DNA of 60,683 nt from Hyphococcus sp. Its GTDB lineage: Bacteria; Pseudomonadota; Alphaproteobacteria; Caulobacterales; Parvularculaceae. Position 1 is the first letter of the stretch. Each line of letters starts with the position of its first letter. Location: contig BQJG01000010.1 in the NCBI GenBank assembly GCA_021604585.1, forward strand, positions 1-60,683. Direction: 5' to 3'. A model generated the notes under the pieces. The model saw nothing but the letters and a program-made list of their open reading frames with translations. It had not been told where the DNA came from and made no database searches. This document shows positions 7,844 through 17,294 of this stretch, in pieces. A program made the position numbers and the translations under genes.

Positions 7844-10603
7844 ATGGAACACTTGGCAGGCGTATCGCGCAGTCAACAGAATAGAGCGCTCGGTGCGAGC
7901 ACGATTGCGTTCACAGCGTGTTTCGCCGTCTGGACCATTTTTTCGATTCTTGGCGTTCAGATCAAGGAGGAGCTCGGGCTTAACGAAACACAGTTTGGTC
8001 TTCTGGTTGCGACGCCGATACTTACCGGCTCCATCAGCCGGATATTTTTGGGCATCTGGACTGATCAGTTCGGCGGACGAAGGGTTTTCGCCGCCGTTAT
8101 GCTTATCGCGGCAGTTTCCGTCTGGTTGCTCTCCACCGTTTCGACCTATCCAATGTTTCTCATTGCGGCCCTTGGCGTTGGTTTTGCGGGCGGCTCGTTT
8201 GCGGTGGGCGTCGCCTATACTTCAAAATGGTTCCCGAGCGACCGGCAGGGAACAGCGCTCGGCGTCTTCGGCATGGGCAATGTCGGGGCGGCGATCACCA
8301 ACTTTGCGGCGCCATTCATTCTGGTCGCTGTCGGCTGGGAACAGACGGCGCAAATCTACGCCGTCGTTCTGATGGTCATAGCCGTGGCGTTTTTTATCAC
8401 CACAAAAGAAGACCCGGCGACGCTTGCACGCAAGGCGCGCGGTGAAAAACCAAGATCAGCGTTGATGGAACTGGAGCCGCTGCGAAAACTCCAGGTCTGG
8501 CGGTTCGCGCTGTATTACTTCTTTGTCTTTGGAGCGTTTGTAGCGCTTGCGCTGTGGCTGCCGCGCTATCTGATCGGCGTTTATGGTCTTGATATCAAGG
8601 CGGCGGGCATGCTGGCGGCGTTTTACGCTGTTCCAGCCAGTATCTTCCGCGCCTATGGCGGGTTTTTGTCCGACAAAATCGGCGCCCGGAAGGTCATGTA
8701 TTGGACGTTCCTGGTTTCCCTCATCTGCGTATTCATGCTGTCATATCCGCACACGGACTACACCATACACGGGATTGACGGGCCGATTGAATTTTCGACC
8801 CAGATGGGGCTAGTCCCGTTCGTCATCCTTATTTTCATTCTCGGCTTTTTCATGTCCCTCGGTAAAGCCGCCGTCTACAAGCATATACCTGTTTATTATC
8901 CGGACCATGTGGGCGCCGTCGGCGGTCTTGTCGGCATGATTGGCGGGTTGGGCGGATTCATATTGCCAATCGCTTTTGGCGTCATGAACGATCTCACCGG
9001 GATTTGGACAAGCTGTTTCATGCTGCTTTTCGCTATCGTCGCTGTATCGTTGGCGTGGATGCATTTCGCGATCCGCCGCATGGAAGAAAAATCCCTGGGC
9101 GCGGAACTGGAGGCGTTGCCGCAGTTTCCCGAATTGCAGGAAATCCACACGGCCGAGCATGGCGAAAAAACGAGCCCCGTCCTGGAGGATTGGCGCCCAG
9201 ACGACGAAACTTTCTGGAATGAAAAGGGCAAACGGATCGCCAACCGGAACATGTGGATTTCAATTCCTGCGCTGCTGTTGGCATTTGCCGTCTGGATGGT
9301 CTGGTCTGTTGTCGTCGCAAAGTTGCCGACCATCGGCTTTAATTATACGACCGACCAGTTGTTCTGGCTTGCTGCGTTGCCGGGTTTATCTGGCGCGACT
9401 TTGAGAATTTTTTATTCCTTCATGGTGCCAATCTTCGGCGGGCGCTTGTGGACGACATTAACGACGGCGTCTTTGCTCATACCTGCCTTCGGCATTGGCT
9501 ACGCCGTACAGGACCCTGAAACGCCTTATTTCCTGTTCCTGGTACTGGCGCTGCTGTGCGGTTTTGGCGGCGGTAATTTTGCATCATCCATGGCCAATAT
9601 CAGTTACTTCTTTCCGAAAAAGGAAAAGGGCAATGCGCTAGCGTTAAACGCCGGCCTTGGCAATCTGGGCGTCAGTGTCATGCAGTTTGCCGTGCCGCTT
9701 GTCATCACCGCGAGCGTGTTCGGGGCTGTTGGCGGCGATGGGCAAGTCACGCAGGAAGGCCAGCGCTTGTGGCTGCAAAACGCCGGTTTCATTTGGGTGC
9801 CGTTCCTGTTGATCGCGACAGCTGCGGCATGGTTCGGAATGAACGATATTGCGTCGGCCCGTGCTTCTTTTGCTGAACAAGCCGTCATCTTCTCGCGCAA
9901 GCACAACTGGATCATGTGCCTTCTTTATACAGGCACGTTTGGCTCTTTCATCGGGTATTCCGCTGGATTTCCGTTGTTGATGAAAACCCAGTTTCCAGAG
10001 GTCAATGCGTTCCAGTTCGCTTTCCTGGGCCCGCTCGTGGGCGCGCTTTCCCGTTCCATGACTGGGTGGATTTCCGACAAGTGGGGCGGCGCCCGCGTCA
10101 CCTTCTGGGTGTTTCTGTTGATGATCGTCGCCGTCGCCGGCGTTCTTTACTTCCTCGGCGTTAAAGATCAGCCGGGCGCATTCTGGGGCTTCTTCGCCAT
10201 GTTCATGGTGCTGTTCTTCGCCACCGGCGTCGGCAACGCGTCAACCTTCCAGATGATCCCCATCATGATGCGCGAGGAGATGCCGCGTCTAATGCCTCAG
10301 CTCGATGCATCTGCACGTTTGCGTCAGGCGGAAAAAGAATCTGCCGCCATTATCGGCTTTACGTCAGCCATTGCGGCGTACGGCGCCTTTTTCATCCCCA
10401 AGTCCTATGGCACGTCGATCGCCGCTACGGGCGGGCCGGACGCCGCGCTCATGGGCTTCCTGCTTTTCTATGTGTTGTGCGCGGTAGTTACCTGGGCTGT
10501 TTATTCCCGCAAAGGCGGTCTGCTCCATGCGATTGAGCGCGGCCGGCAACAGGCTCCGCAATCCACACGAACACCAACACTCGCTCAGGGAGGCGCGGCA
10601 TGA
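7844..10603 (+). CDS. narK: Fused NarK1-NarK2 nitrate/nitrite transporter
   Basis: The 919 aa protein contains two complete major facilitator domains joined by a cytoplasmic linker around residues 430-465. The first (about 15-425) is of the NarK1 nitrate/H+ symporter type; the second (about 470-900) is of the NarK2 nitrate/nitrite antiporter type, with the nitrate signature GFGGGNFASSMANISYFFP near residue 570 and a related GVGFAGGSFAVG near 111. Such fusions are known from Paracoccus, where both halves are needed for full nitrate respiration. The RBS GGAGG (7831-7835) precedes ATG 7844, and the stop overlaps narG by 4 bp. There is no internal stop or frameshift. Confidence 0.93.
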   Translation: MEHLAGVSRSQQNRALGASTIAFTACFAVWTIFSILGVQIKEELGLNETQFGLLVATPILTGSISRIFLGIWTDQFGGRRVFAAVMLIAAVSVWLLSTVSTYPMFLIAALGVGFAGGSFAVGVAYTSKWFPSDRQGTALGVFGMGNVGAAITNFAAPFILVAVGWEQTAQIYAVVLMVIAVAFFITTKEDPATLARKARGEKPRSALMELEPLRKLQVWRFALYYFFVFGAFVALALWLPRYLIGVYGLDIKAAGMLAAFYAVPASIFRAYGGFLSDKIGARKVMYWTFLVSLICVFMLSYPHTDYTIHGIDGPIEFSTQMGLVPFVILIFILGFFMSLGKAAVYKHIPVYYPDHVGAVGGLVGMIGGLGGFILPIAFGVMNDLTGIWTSCFMLLFAIVAVSLAWMHFAIRRMEEKSLGAELEALPQFPELQEIHTAEHGEKTSPVLEDWRPDDETFWNEKGKRIANRNMWISIPALLLAFAVWMVWSVVVAKLPTIGFNYTTDQLFWLAALPGLSGATLRIFYSFMVPIFGGRLWTTLTTASLLIPAFGIGYAVQDPETPYFLFLVLALLCGFGGGNFASSMANISYFFPKKEKGNALALNAGLGNLGVSVMQFAVPLVITASVFGAVGGDGQVTQEGQRLWLQNAGFIWVPFLLIATAAAWFGMNDIASARASFAEQAVIFSRKHNWIMCLLYTGTFGSFIGYSAGFPLLMKTQFPEVNAFQFAFLGPLVGALSRSMTGWISDKWGGARVTFWVFLLMIVAVAGVLYFLGVKDQPGAFWGFFAMFMVLFFATGVGNASTFQMIPIMMREEMPRLMPQLDASARLRQAEKESAAIIGFTSAIAAYGAFFIPKSYGTSIAATGGPDAALMGFLLFYVLCAVVTWAVYSRKGGLLHAIERGRQQAPQSTRTPTLAQGGAA

Positions 10604-13600
10604 GCCACGTTCTGAACAGGCTTACCTATTTTAAAAACCGTGTCAGCGAGTATTCGAACAGCCATGGGGTGCTGACAAAAGAAGATCGCACATGGGAAGA
10701 TGCGTACCGCAAGCGATGGCAGCATGACAAAATTGTCCGGTCTACGCATGGCGTGAATTGCACAGGATCATGCAGCTGGAAGATCTACGTCAAAGGCGGC
10801 ATCGTAACATGGGAAACCCAGCAGACGGATTATCCGCGCACTAGGCCGGACCTTCCCAACCATGAACCGCGCGGCTGTTCGCGCGGCGCCAGCTACAGCT
10901 GGTATCTTTATAGCGGAAATCGTTTGAAGCATCCGCTCATTCGCAGCGCATTGCTGAAGGCTTGGCGCAAGGCTCGCGTAATGCTCCCTCCCATCGCAGC
11001 CTGGACGTCAATCGTCGAGGATCCCGTGACGCGAGCGTCGTATGTGCGTCAACGGGGCCTCGGCGGATTCGTTCGCGTCGAATGGAGCGAAGTCAACGAG
11101 ATTATTGCTTCCGCCAATGCGTACACGGCAAAAAAATATGGGCCGGATCGCGTTATCGGATTCTCACCAATTCCCGCAATGTCTATGGTCTCTTACGCTG
11201 CGGGATCGCGATATTTGTCACTCCTCGGCGGAACCTGCATGAGTTTCTACGACTGGTATTGCGACTTGCCGCCCGCCAGTCCGATGACTTGGGGAGAGCA
11301 AACAGATGTTCCGGAAAGCGCGGACTGGTATAATTCCGGTTTCTTGATGCTATGGGGATCGAACGTACCGCAAACGCGGACCCCTGATGCGCATTTTTAT
11401 ACCGAAGTTAGGTATAAAGGCGCGAAGAGCGTCGTCATATCGCCGGACTATTCCGAAGCATCAAAATTCGGCGACATGTGGCTGTCGCCCAAACAAGGCA
11501 CCGATGCGGCGCTCGCCATGGCGTTCGGTCATGTCATCCTCAAGGAATATTACATCGACCGGCGGGTTCCGTACTTCCAGGAATACGCCAAGCAATACAC
11601 GGACATGCCGATGCTGGTCCGGCTTGTTAAGAAAGACGGTCGGCTTGTTCCTGATCGCCTTTTGCGAGCTTCGGATTTTACCGGCTCGCTCGATGAAGCC
11701 AACAATCCCGACTGGAAAACCGTCGCTTACGACAAGCGTACGAACGGTATTGTCTGTCCGCGAGGGTCAATCGGCTTCCGCTGGGGCGAGCAGGGCAAGT
11801 GGAATCTCGAACAGAAGACAGGCAAGGGCGATGAAACGGACCTCGTGATCTCGTTGATCGAGGCGCGCGATGACGTCGCGGAGGTCGCGTTCCCGTATTT
11901 CGGAAATCGCGAGCACGATCATTTCCATGGAACTGATCATCCGGATGTTCTTGAACGCCGCGTGCCTGTCAAGCGCTTGGCGCTCAAAGACGGCGAAACA
12001 CTTGTCGCGACGGTTTTTGACCTTATGACCGCGAACTACGGCGTCGATTGCGGGCTCGGCGGCGATGGGGTCGCGAAAGGCTATGATGACGATGCGCCTT
12101 ATACGCCGGCGTGGCAGGAAAAGATCACCGGCGTCGCCCGTGATAAGGTGATCGCTGTGGCGCGTGGTTTCGCCGACAACGCAGAGAAGACGCGTGGCAA
12201 ATCGATGGTGATCCTCGGAGCAGGGCTCAACCATTGGTATCACATGGATATGAACTATCGCGGCATCATCAACATGCTCGTGATGTGCGGTTGCATCGGG
12301 CAGTCGGGCGGCGGCTGGTCTCACTACGTAGGACAGGAAAAGCTGCGTCCGCAGACAGGATGGCAGCCATTAGCGTTCGCCCTCGACTGGGCGCGCCCGC
12401 CGCGTCACATGAATTCCACATCATTCTTCTATGCGCATACGGATCAGTGGCGCTATGAGACGTTGGGAATCAATGACATTTTGTCGCCGCTGGCGCCTGA
12501 GGGGCATTGGAACGGTTCCTTTATCGATTTCAATGCGCGCGCCGAACGCATGGGCTGGCTGCCGTCTGCACCGCAACTGGAGCGAAATCCGCTGGAGGTT
12601 GCGAAAGAAGCCGAGGCCGCGGGGATCGACGTCAAAGACTATGTTGCGCAGTCCCTGAAATCCGGCGCCTTGAAGATGTCATGCGAAGACCCCGATAAGC
12701 CAGAAAACTGGCCGCGCAACATGTTTGTGTGGCGCTCAAATCTATTGGGATCTTCCGGAAAGGGGCACGAATATTTCCTGAAACATCTGCTCGGAACCAA
12801 TCACGGCGTTCAGGGCAAGGATCTTGGGGAAACTGGCGGTCAAAAACCGGAAGAAGTGGTGTGGCGCGAGGAGGCGCCGGAAGGAAAGCTTGACCTTCTG
12901 GTGACGATCGATTTCCGCATGTCGACGACCTGCATTTATTCCGACATCGCGCTGCCGACGGCGACCTGGTACGAAAAGAACGACCTCAATACGTCGGACA
13001 TGCATCCCTTTATTCACCCGCTGTCAAGCGCGGTCGACCCGCTTTGGGAAAGCAGGAGCGACTGGGATATTTTCAAAGGCATCGCCAAGTCGTTTTCTGA
13101 AATCGCCCCTGAAGCCTTGGGTGTTGAAAAAGACGTCGTACTGACGCCGGCGCTTCACGACACCGCTGGAGAGCTTGCGCAGCCTTTTGACGTCAAAGAC
13201 TGGAAGCGGGGCGAGGTCGAGCCCATCCCCGGCAAGACAATGCCGGCGGTGACGGTGGTCGAACGCGATTACCCAAATCTCTACAAACGCTTTACGGCGC
13301 TCGGGCCGCTGATGAGCAGCATCGGCAATGGCGGCAAGGGCATTGCGTGGAAAACCGAACATGAGGTCGAGCTCTTAAAAGCACTAAACGGCGAAGTGAC
13401 TGAAGAGGGACCGACCAAAGGCCTGCCGCAGATCGGCAGTGCTATAGACGCGGCTGAAGTCATCTTGATGCTTGCGCCGGAAACCAATGGCGAAGTTGCG
13501 GTGAAAGCTTGGGACGCGCTGACCAAATTTACAGGCCGTGAACATGCGCACTTGGCGCGGCCGAAAGAAGATGAAAAAATTCGCTTTCGCGACGTAGTGG

Positions 13601-14337
13601 CGCAACCGCGCAAGATCATTTCATCGCCTACGTGGTCCGGCATTGAGTCGGAAAAGGTCTGTTACAATGCCGGGTACACCAATGTACATGAACTGATCCC
13701 TTGGAGGACGCTCACCGGCCGCCAGCAGCTTTATCAGGATCATCTGTGGATGCGCGCGTTTGGCGAAACGCTCTGCGTCTATCGCCCTCCTGTCGATACG
13801 AAAACAATCAAGCCGATCATTGACGCGAAAGACAACGGTAATAAACAAATCGTTCTCAACTTCATCACGCCGCACCAGAAATGGGGCATTCATTCCACTT
13901 ATACAGACAATCTTTTGATGCTGACCTTGTCTCGTGGCGGCCCGATTGTATGGCTGTCAGAGGATGACGCAAAGTCGGTTGGCATCGAGGATAATGACTG
14001 GGTCGAAGCCTACAATACGAACGGCGCTTTGACAGCGCGCGCCGTTGTTTCGCAAAGGGTGAAACCGGGCATGGTGATGATGTACCATGCTCAGGAAAAG
14101 ATCGTGAATGTGCCGGGTTCGGAAATTACGGGCCAGCGCGGCGGCATTCACAACTCCGTCACGCGCACGGTTTTGAAGCCCACACATATGATCGGCGGTT
14201 ACGCCCAGCAATCATATGGATTCAATTACTACGGCACCGTCGGTTCAAATCGCGATGAATTCGTCATTGTCCGGAAAATGAACAAAATCGACTGGATGGA
14301 TGAGCCAGCCCAGGAAAAACTGGAGGCCGCAGAATGA
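10600..14337 (+). CDS. narG: Membrane-bound nitrate reductase, alpha subunit
   Basis: The 1245 aa catalytic subunit reduces nitrate to nitrite at a Mo-bis-MGD centre on the cytoplasmic side. The FS0 [4Fe-4S] ligands are H50, C54, C58 and C93, offset by one from Escherichia coli NarG. The segment SFYDWYCDLPPASPMTWGEQ holds the molybdenum-ligating aspartate. Length matches the family (about 1245-1250). There is no Tat signal, as expected of NarG. It overlaps narK upstream and narH downstream by 4 bp each, so translation is coupled through the operon. Confidence 0.97.
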   Translation: MSHVLNRLTYFKNRVSEYSNSHGVLTKEDRTWEDAYRKRWQHDKIVRSTHGVNCTGSCSWKIYVKGGIVTWETQQTDYPRTRPDLPNHEPRGCSRGASYSWYLYSGNRLKHPLIRSALLKAWRKARVMLPPIAAWTSIVEDPVTRASYVRQRGLGGFVRVEWSEVNEIIASANAYTAKKYGPDRVIGFSPIPAMSMVSYAAGSRYLSLLGGTCMSFYDWYCDLPPASPMTWGEQTDVPESADWYNSGFLMLWGSNVPQTRTPDAHFYTEVRYKGAKSVVISPDYSEASKFGDMWLSPKQGTDAALAMAFGHVILKEYYIDRRVPYFQEYAKQYTDMPMLVRLVKKDGRLVPDRLLRASDFTGSLDEANNPDWKTVAYDKRTNGIVCPRGSIGFRWGEQGKWNLEQKTGKGDETDLVISLIEARDDVAEVAFPYFGNREHDHFHGTDHPDVLERRVPVKRLALKDGETLVATVFDLMTANYGVDCGLGGDGVAKGYDDDAPYTPAWQEKITGVARDKVIAVARGFADNAEKTRGKSMVILGAGLNHWYHMDMNYRGIINMLVMCGCIGQSGGGWSHYVGQEKLRPQTGWQPLAFALDWARPPRHMNSTSFFYAHTDQWRYETLGINDILSPLAPEGHWNGSFIDFNARAERMGWLPSAPQLERNPLEVAKEAEAAGIDVKDYVAQSLKSGALKMSCEDPDKPENWPRNMFVWRSNLLGSSGKGHEYFLKHLLGTNHGVQGKDLGETGGQKPEEVVWREEAPEGKLDLLVTIDFRMSTTCIYSDIALPTATWYEKNDLNTSDMHPFIHPLSSAVDPLWESRSDWDIFKGIAKSFSEIAPEALGVEKDVVLTPALHDTAGELAQPFDVKDWKRGEVEPIPGKTMPAVTVVERDYPNLYKRFTALGPLMSSIGNGGKGIAWKTEHEVELLKALNGEVTEEGPTKGLPQIGSAIDAAEVILMLAPETNGEVAVKAWDALTKFTGREHAHLARPKEDEKIRFRDVVAQPRKIISSPTWSGIESEKVCYNAGYTNVHELIPWRTLTGRQQLYQDHLWMRAFGETLCVYRPPVDTKTIKPIIDAKDNGNKQIVLNFITPHQKWGIHSTYTDNLLMLTLSRGGPIVWLSEDDAKSVGIEDNDWVEAYNTNGALTARAVVSQRVKPGMVMMYHAQEKIVNVPGSEITGQRGGIHNSVTRTVLKPTHMIGGYAQQSYGFNYYGTVGSNRDEFVIVRKMNKIDWMDEPAQEKLEAAE

Positions 14338-15851
14338 AAGTCCGCGCGCAAATTTCCATGGTCCTCAATCTTGATAAATGCATTGGGTGCCACACATGTT
14401 CCGTCACTTGCAAGAACGTCTGGACGAGCCGCGAAGGCGTCGAGTACGCCTGGTTCAACAATGTCGAAACCAAACCGGGCATCGGCTATCCCGATGACTG
14501 GGAGAATCAGGCGCGCTGGAACGGCGGCTGGGAGCGAAATAAGAACGGCAAAATCCAGCCCAAAATGGGCGGCAAGCTCGGCGTATTGTCGAAGATATTC
14601 GCTAATCCCGACTTGCCGGAAATCGATGACTACTATGAGCCGTTCACCTTTGACTACGAGCACCTGCAAAAAGCGCCGAAAATGAAGACCGCGCCAACGG
14701 CGCGCCCTCGTTCGTTAATTACGGGCGAACAGATGGAGAAGATTCACAAGGGGCCAAACTGGGAAGAAATACTCGGCGGCGAATTTTCTAAGCGCTCGGC
14801 GGACTACAACTTCGACAAAGTCGAAAAAGAAATCTACGGCCAATTCGAAAATACGTTCATGATGTATCTGCCACGCCTGTGTGAGCACTGTCTCAATCCG
14901 GCGTGTGTCGCCGTTTGTCCTTCCGGCGCTATCTACAAGCGTGAAGAAGACGGCGTTGTACTTATCGATCAGAACAAGTGCCGCGGCTGGCGTATGTGCG
15001 TATCGGGGTGTCCCTACAAAAAGATCTACTACAACTGGAATACCGGCAAATCAGAAAAATGCACGCTTTGTTATCCGCGGCTTGAAGCCGGGCAACCGAC
15101 CGTATGTTCAGAAACATGTGTCGGCCGCATTCGCTACCTCGGCGTTGTCTTGTACGACGCGGACCGGATTGAGGAGGCGGCGAGCGTCGAGAAAGAAACG
15201 GATCTCTACCAGAGCCACCTCGATATCTTCCTCGATCCCTATGATCCTGAGGTGCAAGCGCAGGCGCGGGCGGACGGCGTGCCAGACGCCTGGCTTGAAG
15301 CGGCAAAGAATTCGCCGATCTGGAAAATGGCGATGGAATGGAAGATCGCATTCCCGCTGCATCCGGAATACCGAACGCTCCCCATGGTCTGGTATGTGCC
15401 GCCATTGTCGCCGATCCAGTCAATGGCTCAGGCTGGCGCTTTCGGTGACAAAGGCGCGATGCCGAACGTGCGCGACCTGCGCATTCCGATGCAGTATCTC
15501 GCGAACCTGTTGACGGCGGGCGATGAAGAACCGGTCGCCAAGGCGCTCGAGAAACTGATCGCTATGCGCGCATACATGCGTTCAAAATCATATGAAGGCG
15601 AGGTGGACGAGTCGATCCCCGGCAAGGTCGGTATGAGCGGGGAGCAGATCGATGAGATGTATCGTTTGATGGCGATCGCCAATTACGAAGATCGCTTCGT
15701 TATTCCAACATCGCATCGCGAATATGCTGAAGATGCCTACGACCTGCGCGGCGAATGCGGCTTCAGTTTTGGAGACGGCTGCGGCGAGCCCAAACGCGCC
15801 ATCGAATGGACAGGCCTGTTCGCAAAAAGCGCCGCCAAAGAAAAAGCATAG
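14334..15851 (+). CDS. narH: Membrane-bound nitrate reductase, beta subunit
   Basis: The 505 aa electron-transfer subunit carries four iron-sulfur clusters. C16, C19, C22 and C26 form the first ferredoxin motif (CIGCHTCSVTC). Further motifs are CEHCLNPACVAVC, CRGWRMCVSGC and CTLC...CSETC. Tryptophan in CRGWRMC replaces a cysteine, the NarH hallmark that gives a [3Fe-4S] rather than [4Fe-4S] cluster. It passes electrons from NarI haems to NarG. The C-terminal part matches the NarH-specific extension. It is 9 bp from narJ. Confidence 0.97.
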   Translation: MKVRAQISMVLNLDKCIGCHTCSVTCKNVWTSREGVEYAWFNNVETKPGIGYPDDWENQARWNGGWERNKNGKIQPKMGGKLGVLSKIFANPDLPEIDDYYEPFTFDYEHLQKAPKMKTAPTARPRSLITGEQMEKIHKGPNWEEILGGEFSKRSADYNFDKVEKEIYGQFENTFMMYLPRLCEHCLNPACVAVCPSGAIYKREEDGVVLIDQNKCRGWRMCVSGCPYKKIYYNWNTGKSEKCTLCYPRLEAGQPTVCSETCVGRIRYLGVVLYDADRIEEAASVEKETDLYQSHLDIFLDPYDPEVQAQARADGVPDAWLEAAKNSPIWKMAMEWKIAFPLHPEYRTLPMVWYVPPLSPIQSMAQAGAFGDKGAMPNVRDLRIPMQYLANLLTAGDEEPVAKALEKLIAMRAYMRSKSYEGEVDESIPGKVGMSGEQIDEMYRLMAIANYEDRFVIPTSHREYAEDAYDLRGECGFSFGDGCGEPKRAIEWTGLFAKSAAKEKA

Positions 15852-15860
15852 GAGGAGGGC

Positions 15861-16568
15861 ATGTCAAACACTTACAAGGCCTTGAGCGCGCTGTTGTCCT
15901 ACCCCACTCAGGACATCAAAAACGCCGCGGTGGAAATCCGGCAAACTTTTCACGATGAGAAGCGGGCGCCAAAGTGGGCGTTGCAGCAGGTCGACCGGCT
16001 GGTCGATGAATATGAAACGCTCGACCTCTACGAACTGCAGGAGCGCTATGTTTTTCTGTTTGATCGCACACGGTCGCTTTCTCTACACTTGTTTGAGCAC
16101 GTTCATGGCGAGTCGCGCGATCGCGGACAAGCGATGGTCGATCTTAAAACGCTTTATGAGCAAGGCGGGTTAGAAATCGGCTCGAATGAATTGCCGGACT
16201 TTTTGCCGCTATTTCTTGAATATCTTTCTACCCGACCTTCGCAAGAAGCACAGATGTTGTTGAGAGAGCCGCTAAGCGTCATCGCAGCACTGAAAGAACG
16301 GCTTGAAAAACGTAACACGCCGTACACGGCGGTGTTTCGGGTTCTCGAAGCTATTGCAGGTGAAGCGCCTTCCGAGAAAGAGCTTCTGGATCTCCGCAAG
16401 GCTCCAGATGACGACCCGAATGACTTTGAAGCATTGGACGCCGCCTGGGAGGATGAGCCTGTCACATTCGGACCGAGAGAGGACCGCTGTCCGAAAGTCA
16501 GTCAGATGCTGGACCGTATGAACGCCGGCGAGGCGCCAGGCGCTATCGCTAAAACGGCAAGGAGTTGA
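15861..16568 (+). CDS. narJ: Nitrate reductase molybdenum cofactor assembly chaperone
   Basis: The 235 aa soluble all-helical protein belongs to the NarJ/TorD chaperone family, with the characteristic YVFLFDRTRSLSLHLFEHVHGESRDRG and ELPDFLPLFLEYLS motifs. NarJ binds the N terminus of apo-NarG, delays membrane anchoring and assists Mo cofactor and FS0 insertion; it is not part of the final enzyme. AGGAGG before ATG 15861 is a strong ribosome binding site. It sits in the canonical place between narH and narI. Confidence 0.95.
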   Translation: MSNTYKALSALLSYPTQDIKNAAVEIRQTFHDEKRAPKWALQQVDRLVDEYETLDLYELQERYVFLFDRTRSLSLHLFEHVHGESRDRGQAMVDLKTLYEQGGLEIGSNELPDFLPLFLEYLSTRPSQEAQMLLREPLSVIAALKERLEKRNTPYTAVFRVLEAIAGEAPSEKELLDLRKAPDDDPNDFEALDAAWEDEPVTFGPREDRCPKVSQMLDRMNAGEAPGAIAKTARS

Positions 16569-16572
16569 TGCC

Positions 16573-17280
16573 ATGACGGATTATCTCAATCAGTTCGTTT
16601 TCGGCACCTATCCATACATTTGTCTCGCTGTCTTTGTCGTCGGTAATATATTGCGTTTCGATCATGGACAGTATTCTTGGCGATCCGGATCAAGCCAGCT
16701 ATTGCGCCGCAAGCAGCTCGTTCTCGGCAGCATTCTTTTTCATGTCGGCATTTTGATAATCTTTGCCGGCCATTTTGTCGGACTCCTGACGCCGATCTGG
16801 GTTTTTGACACGATCGGGATTTCCCATGGCGCCAAGCAGTTGCTGGCGATTGTCGCGGGCGGGCTTGCAGGGCTTATGTGCCTCATAGGCATGTTGCTGC
16901 TCATACACCGGCGGCTGTTCGATGCGCGCATCCGGGCGACGTCCAGTTTCGGCGATACATCGATCCTGCTGATTTTGTTCGCGCAGCTTCTTTTAGGCCT
17001 CTCGACGATCTTTGTCTCGCTTCAACATCTTGATGGCCATGAAATGGTGAAGTTCATGGAATGGGCGCAGCGGATTTTAACGTTCCGAGGCGGAGCGGCC
17101 GAACTAGTCGCCGATGTGCACCCCATTTTTAAGGCACACCTTTTCTTAGGACTATCAATCTTCCTCGTATTTCCGTTTACGCGCCTCGTCCACATGTTGT
17201 CGGCGCCGGTCTGGTATCTCGGCCGGCGCGGATACCAGCTGGTGAGAACGCGAAACACTCGCGCAACGGCGGCCAAATAA
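16573..17280 (+). CDS. narI: Nitrate reductase gamma subunit, cytochrome b
   Basis: The 235 aa protein has five predicted membrane helices and binds two b haems. The axial histidines are H57 and H67 (FHVGILIIFAGHF) and H189 and H207 near the C terminus, matching H56, H66, H187 and H205 of the E. coli protein. It oxidises quinol at the periplasmic face and anchors NarGH to the inner membrane. It follows narJ by 4 bp and completes the narGHJI set. Confidence 0.96.
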   Translation: MTDYLNQFVFGTYPYICLAVFVVGNILRFDHGQYSWRSGSSQLLRRKQLVLGSILFHVGILIIFAGHFVGLLTPIWVFDTIGISHGAKQLLAIVAGGLAGLMCLIGMLLLIHRRLFDARIRATSSFGDTSILLILFAQLLLGLSTIFVSLQHLDGHEMVKFMEWAQRILTFRGGAAELVADVHPIFKAHLFLGLSIFLVFPFTRLVHMLSAPVWYLGRRGYQLVRTRNTRATAAK

Positions 17281-17294
17281 GAGGAGCAGGAGCG

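Noticed and set aside
7844..10603. narK as two separate genes
   Set aside because: The frame is continuous through the linker and matches known NarK1-NarK2 fusions.
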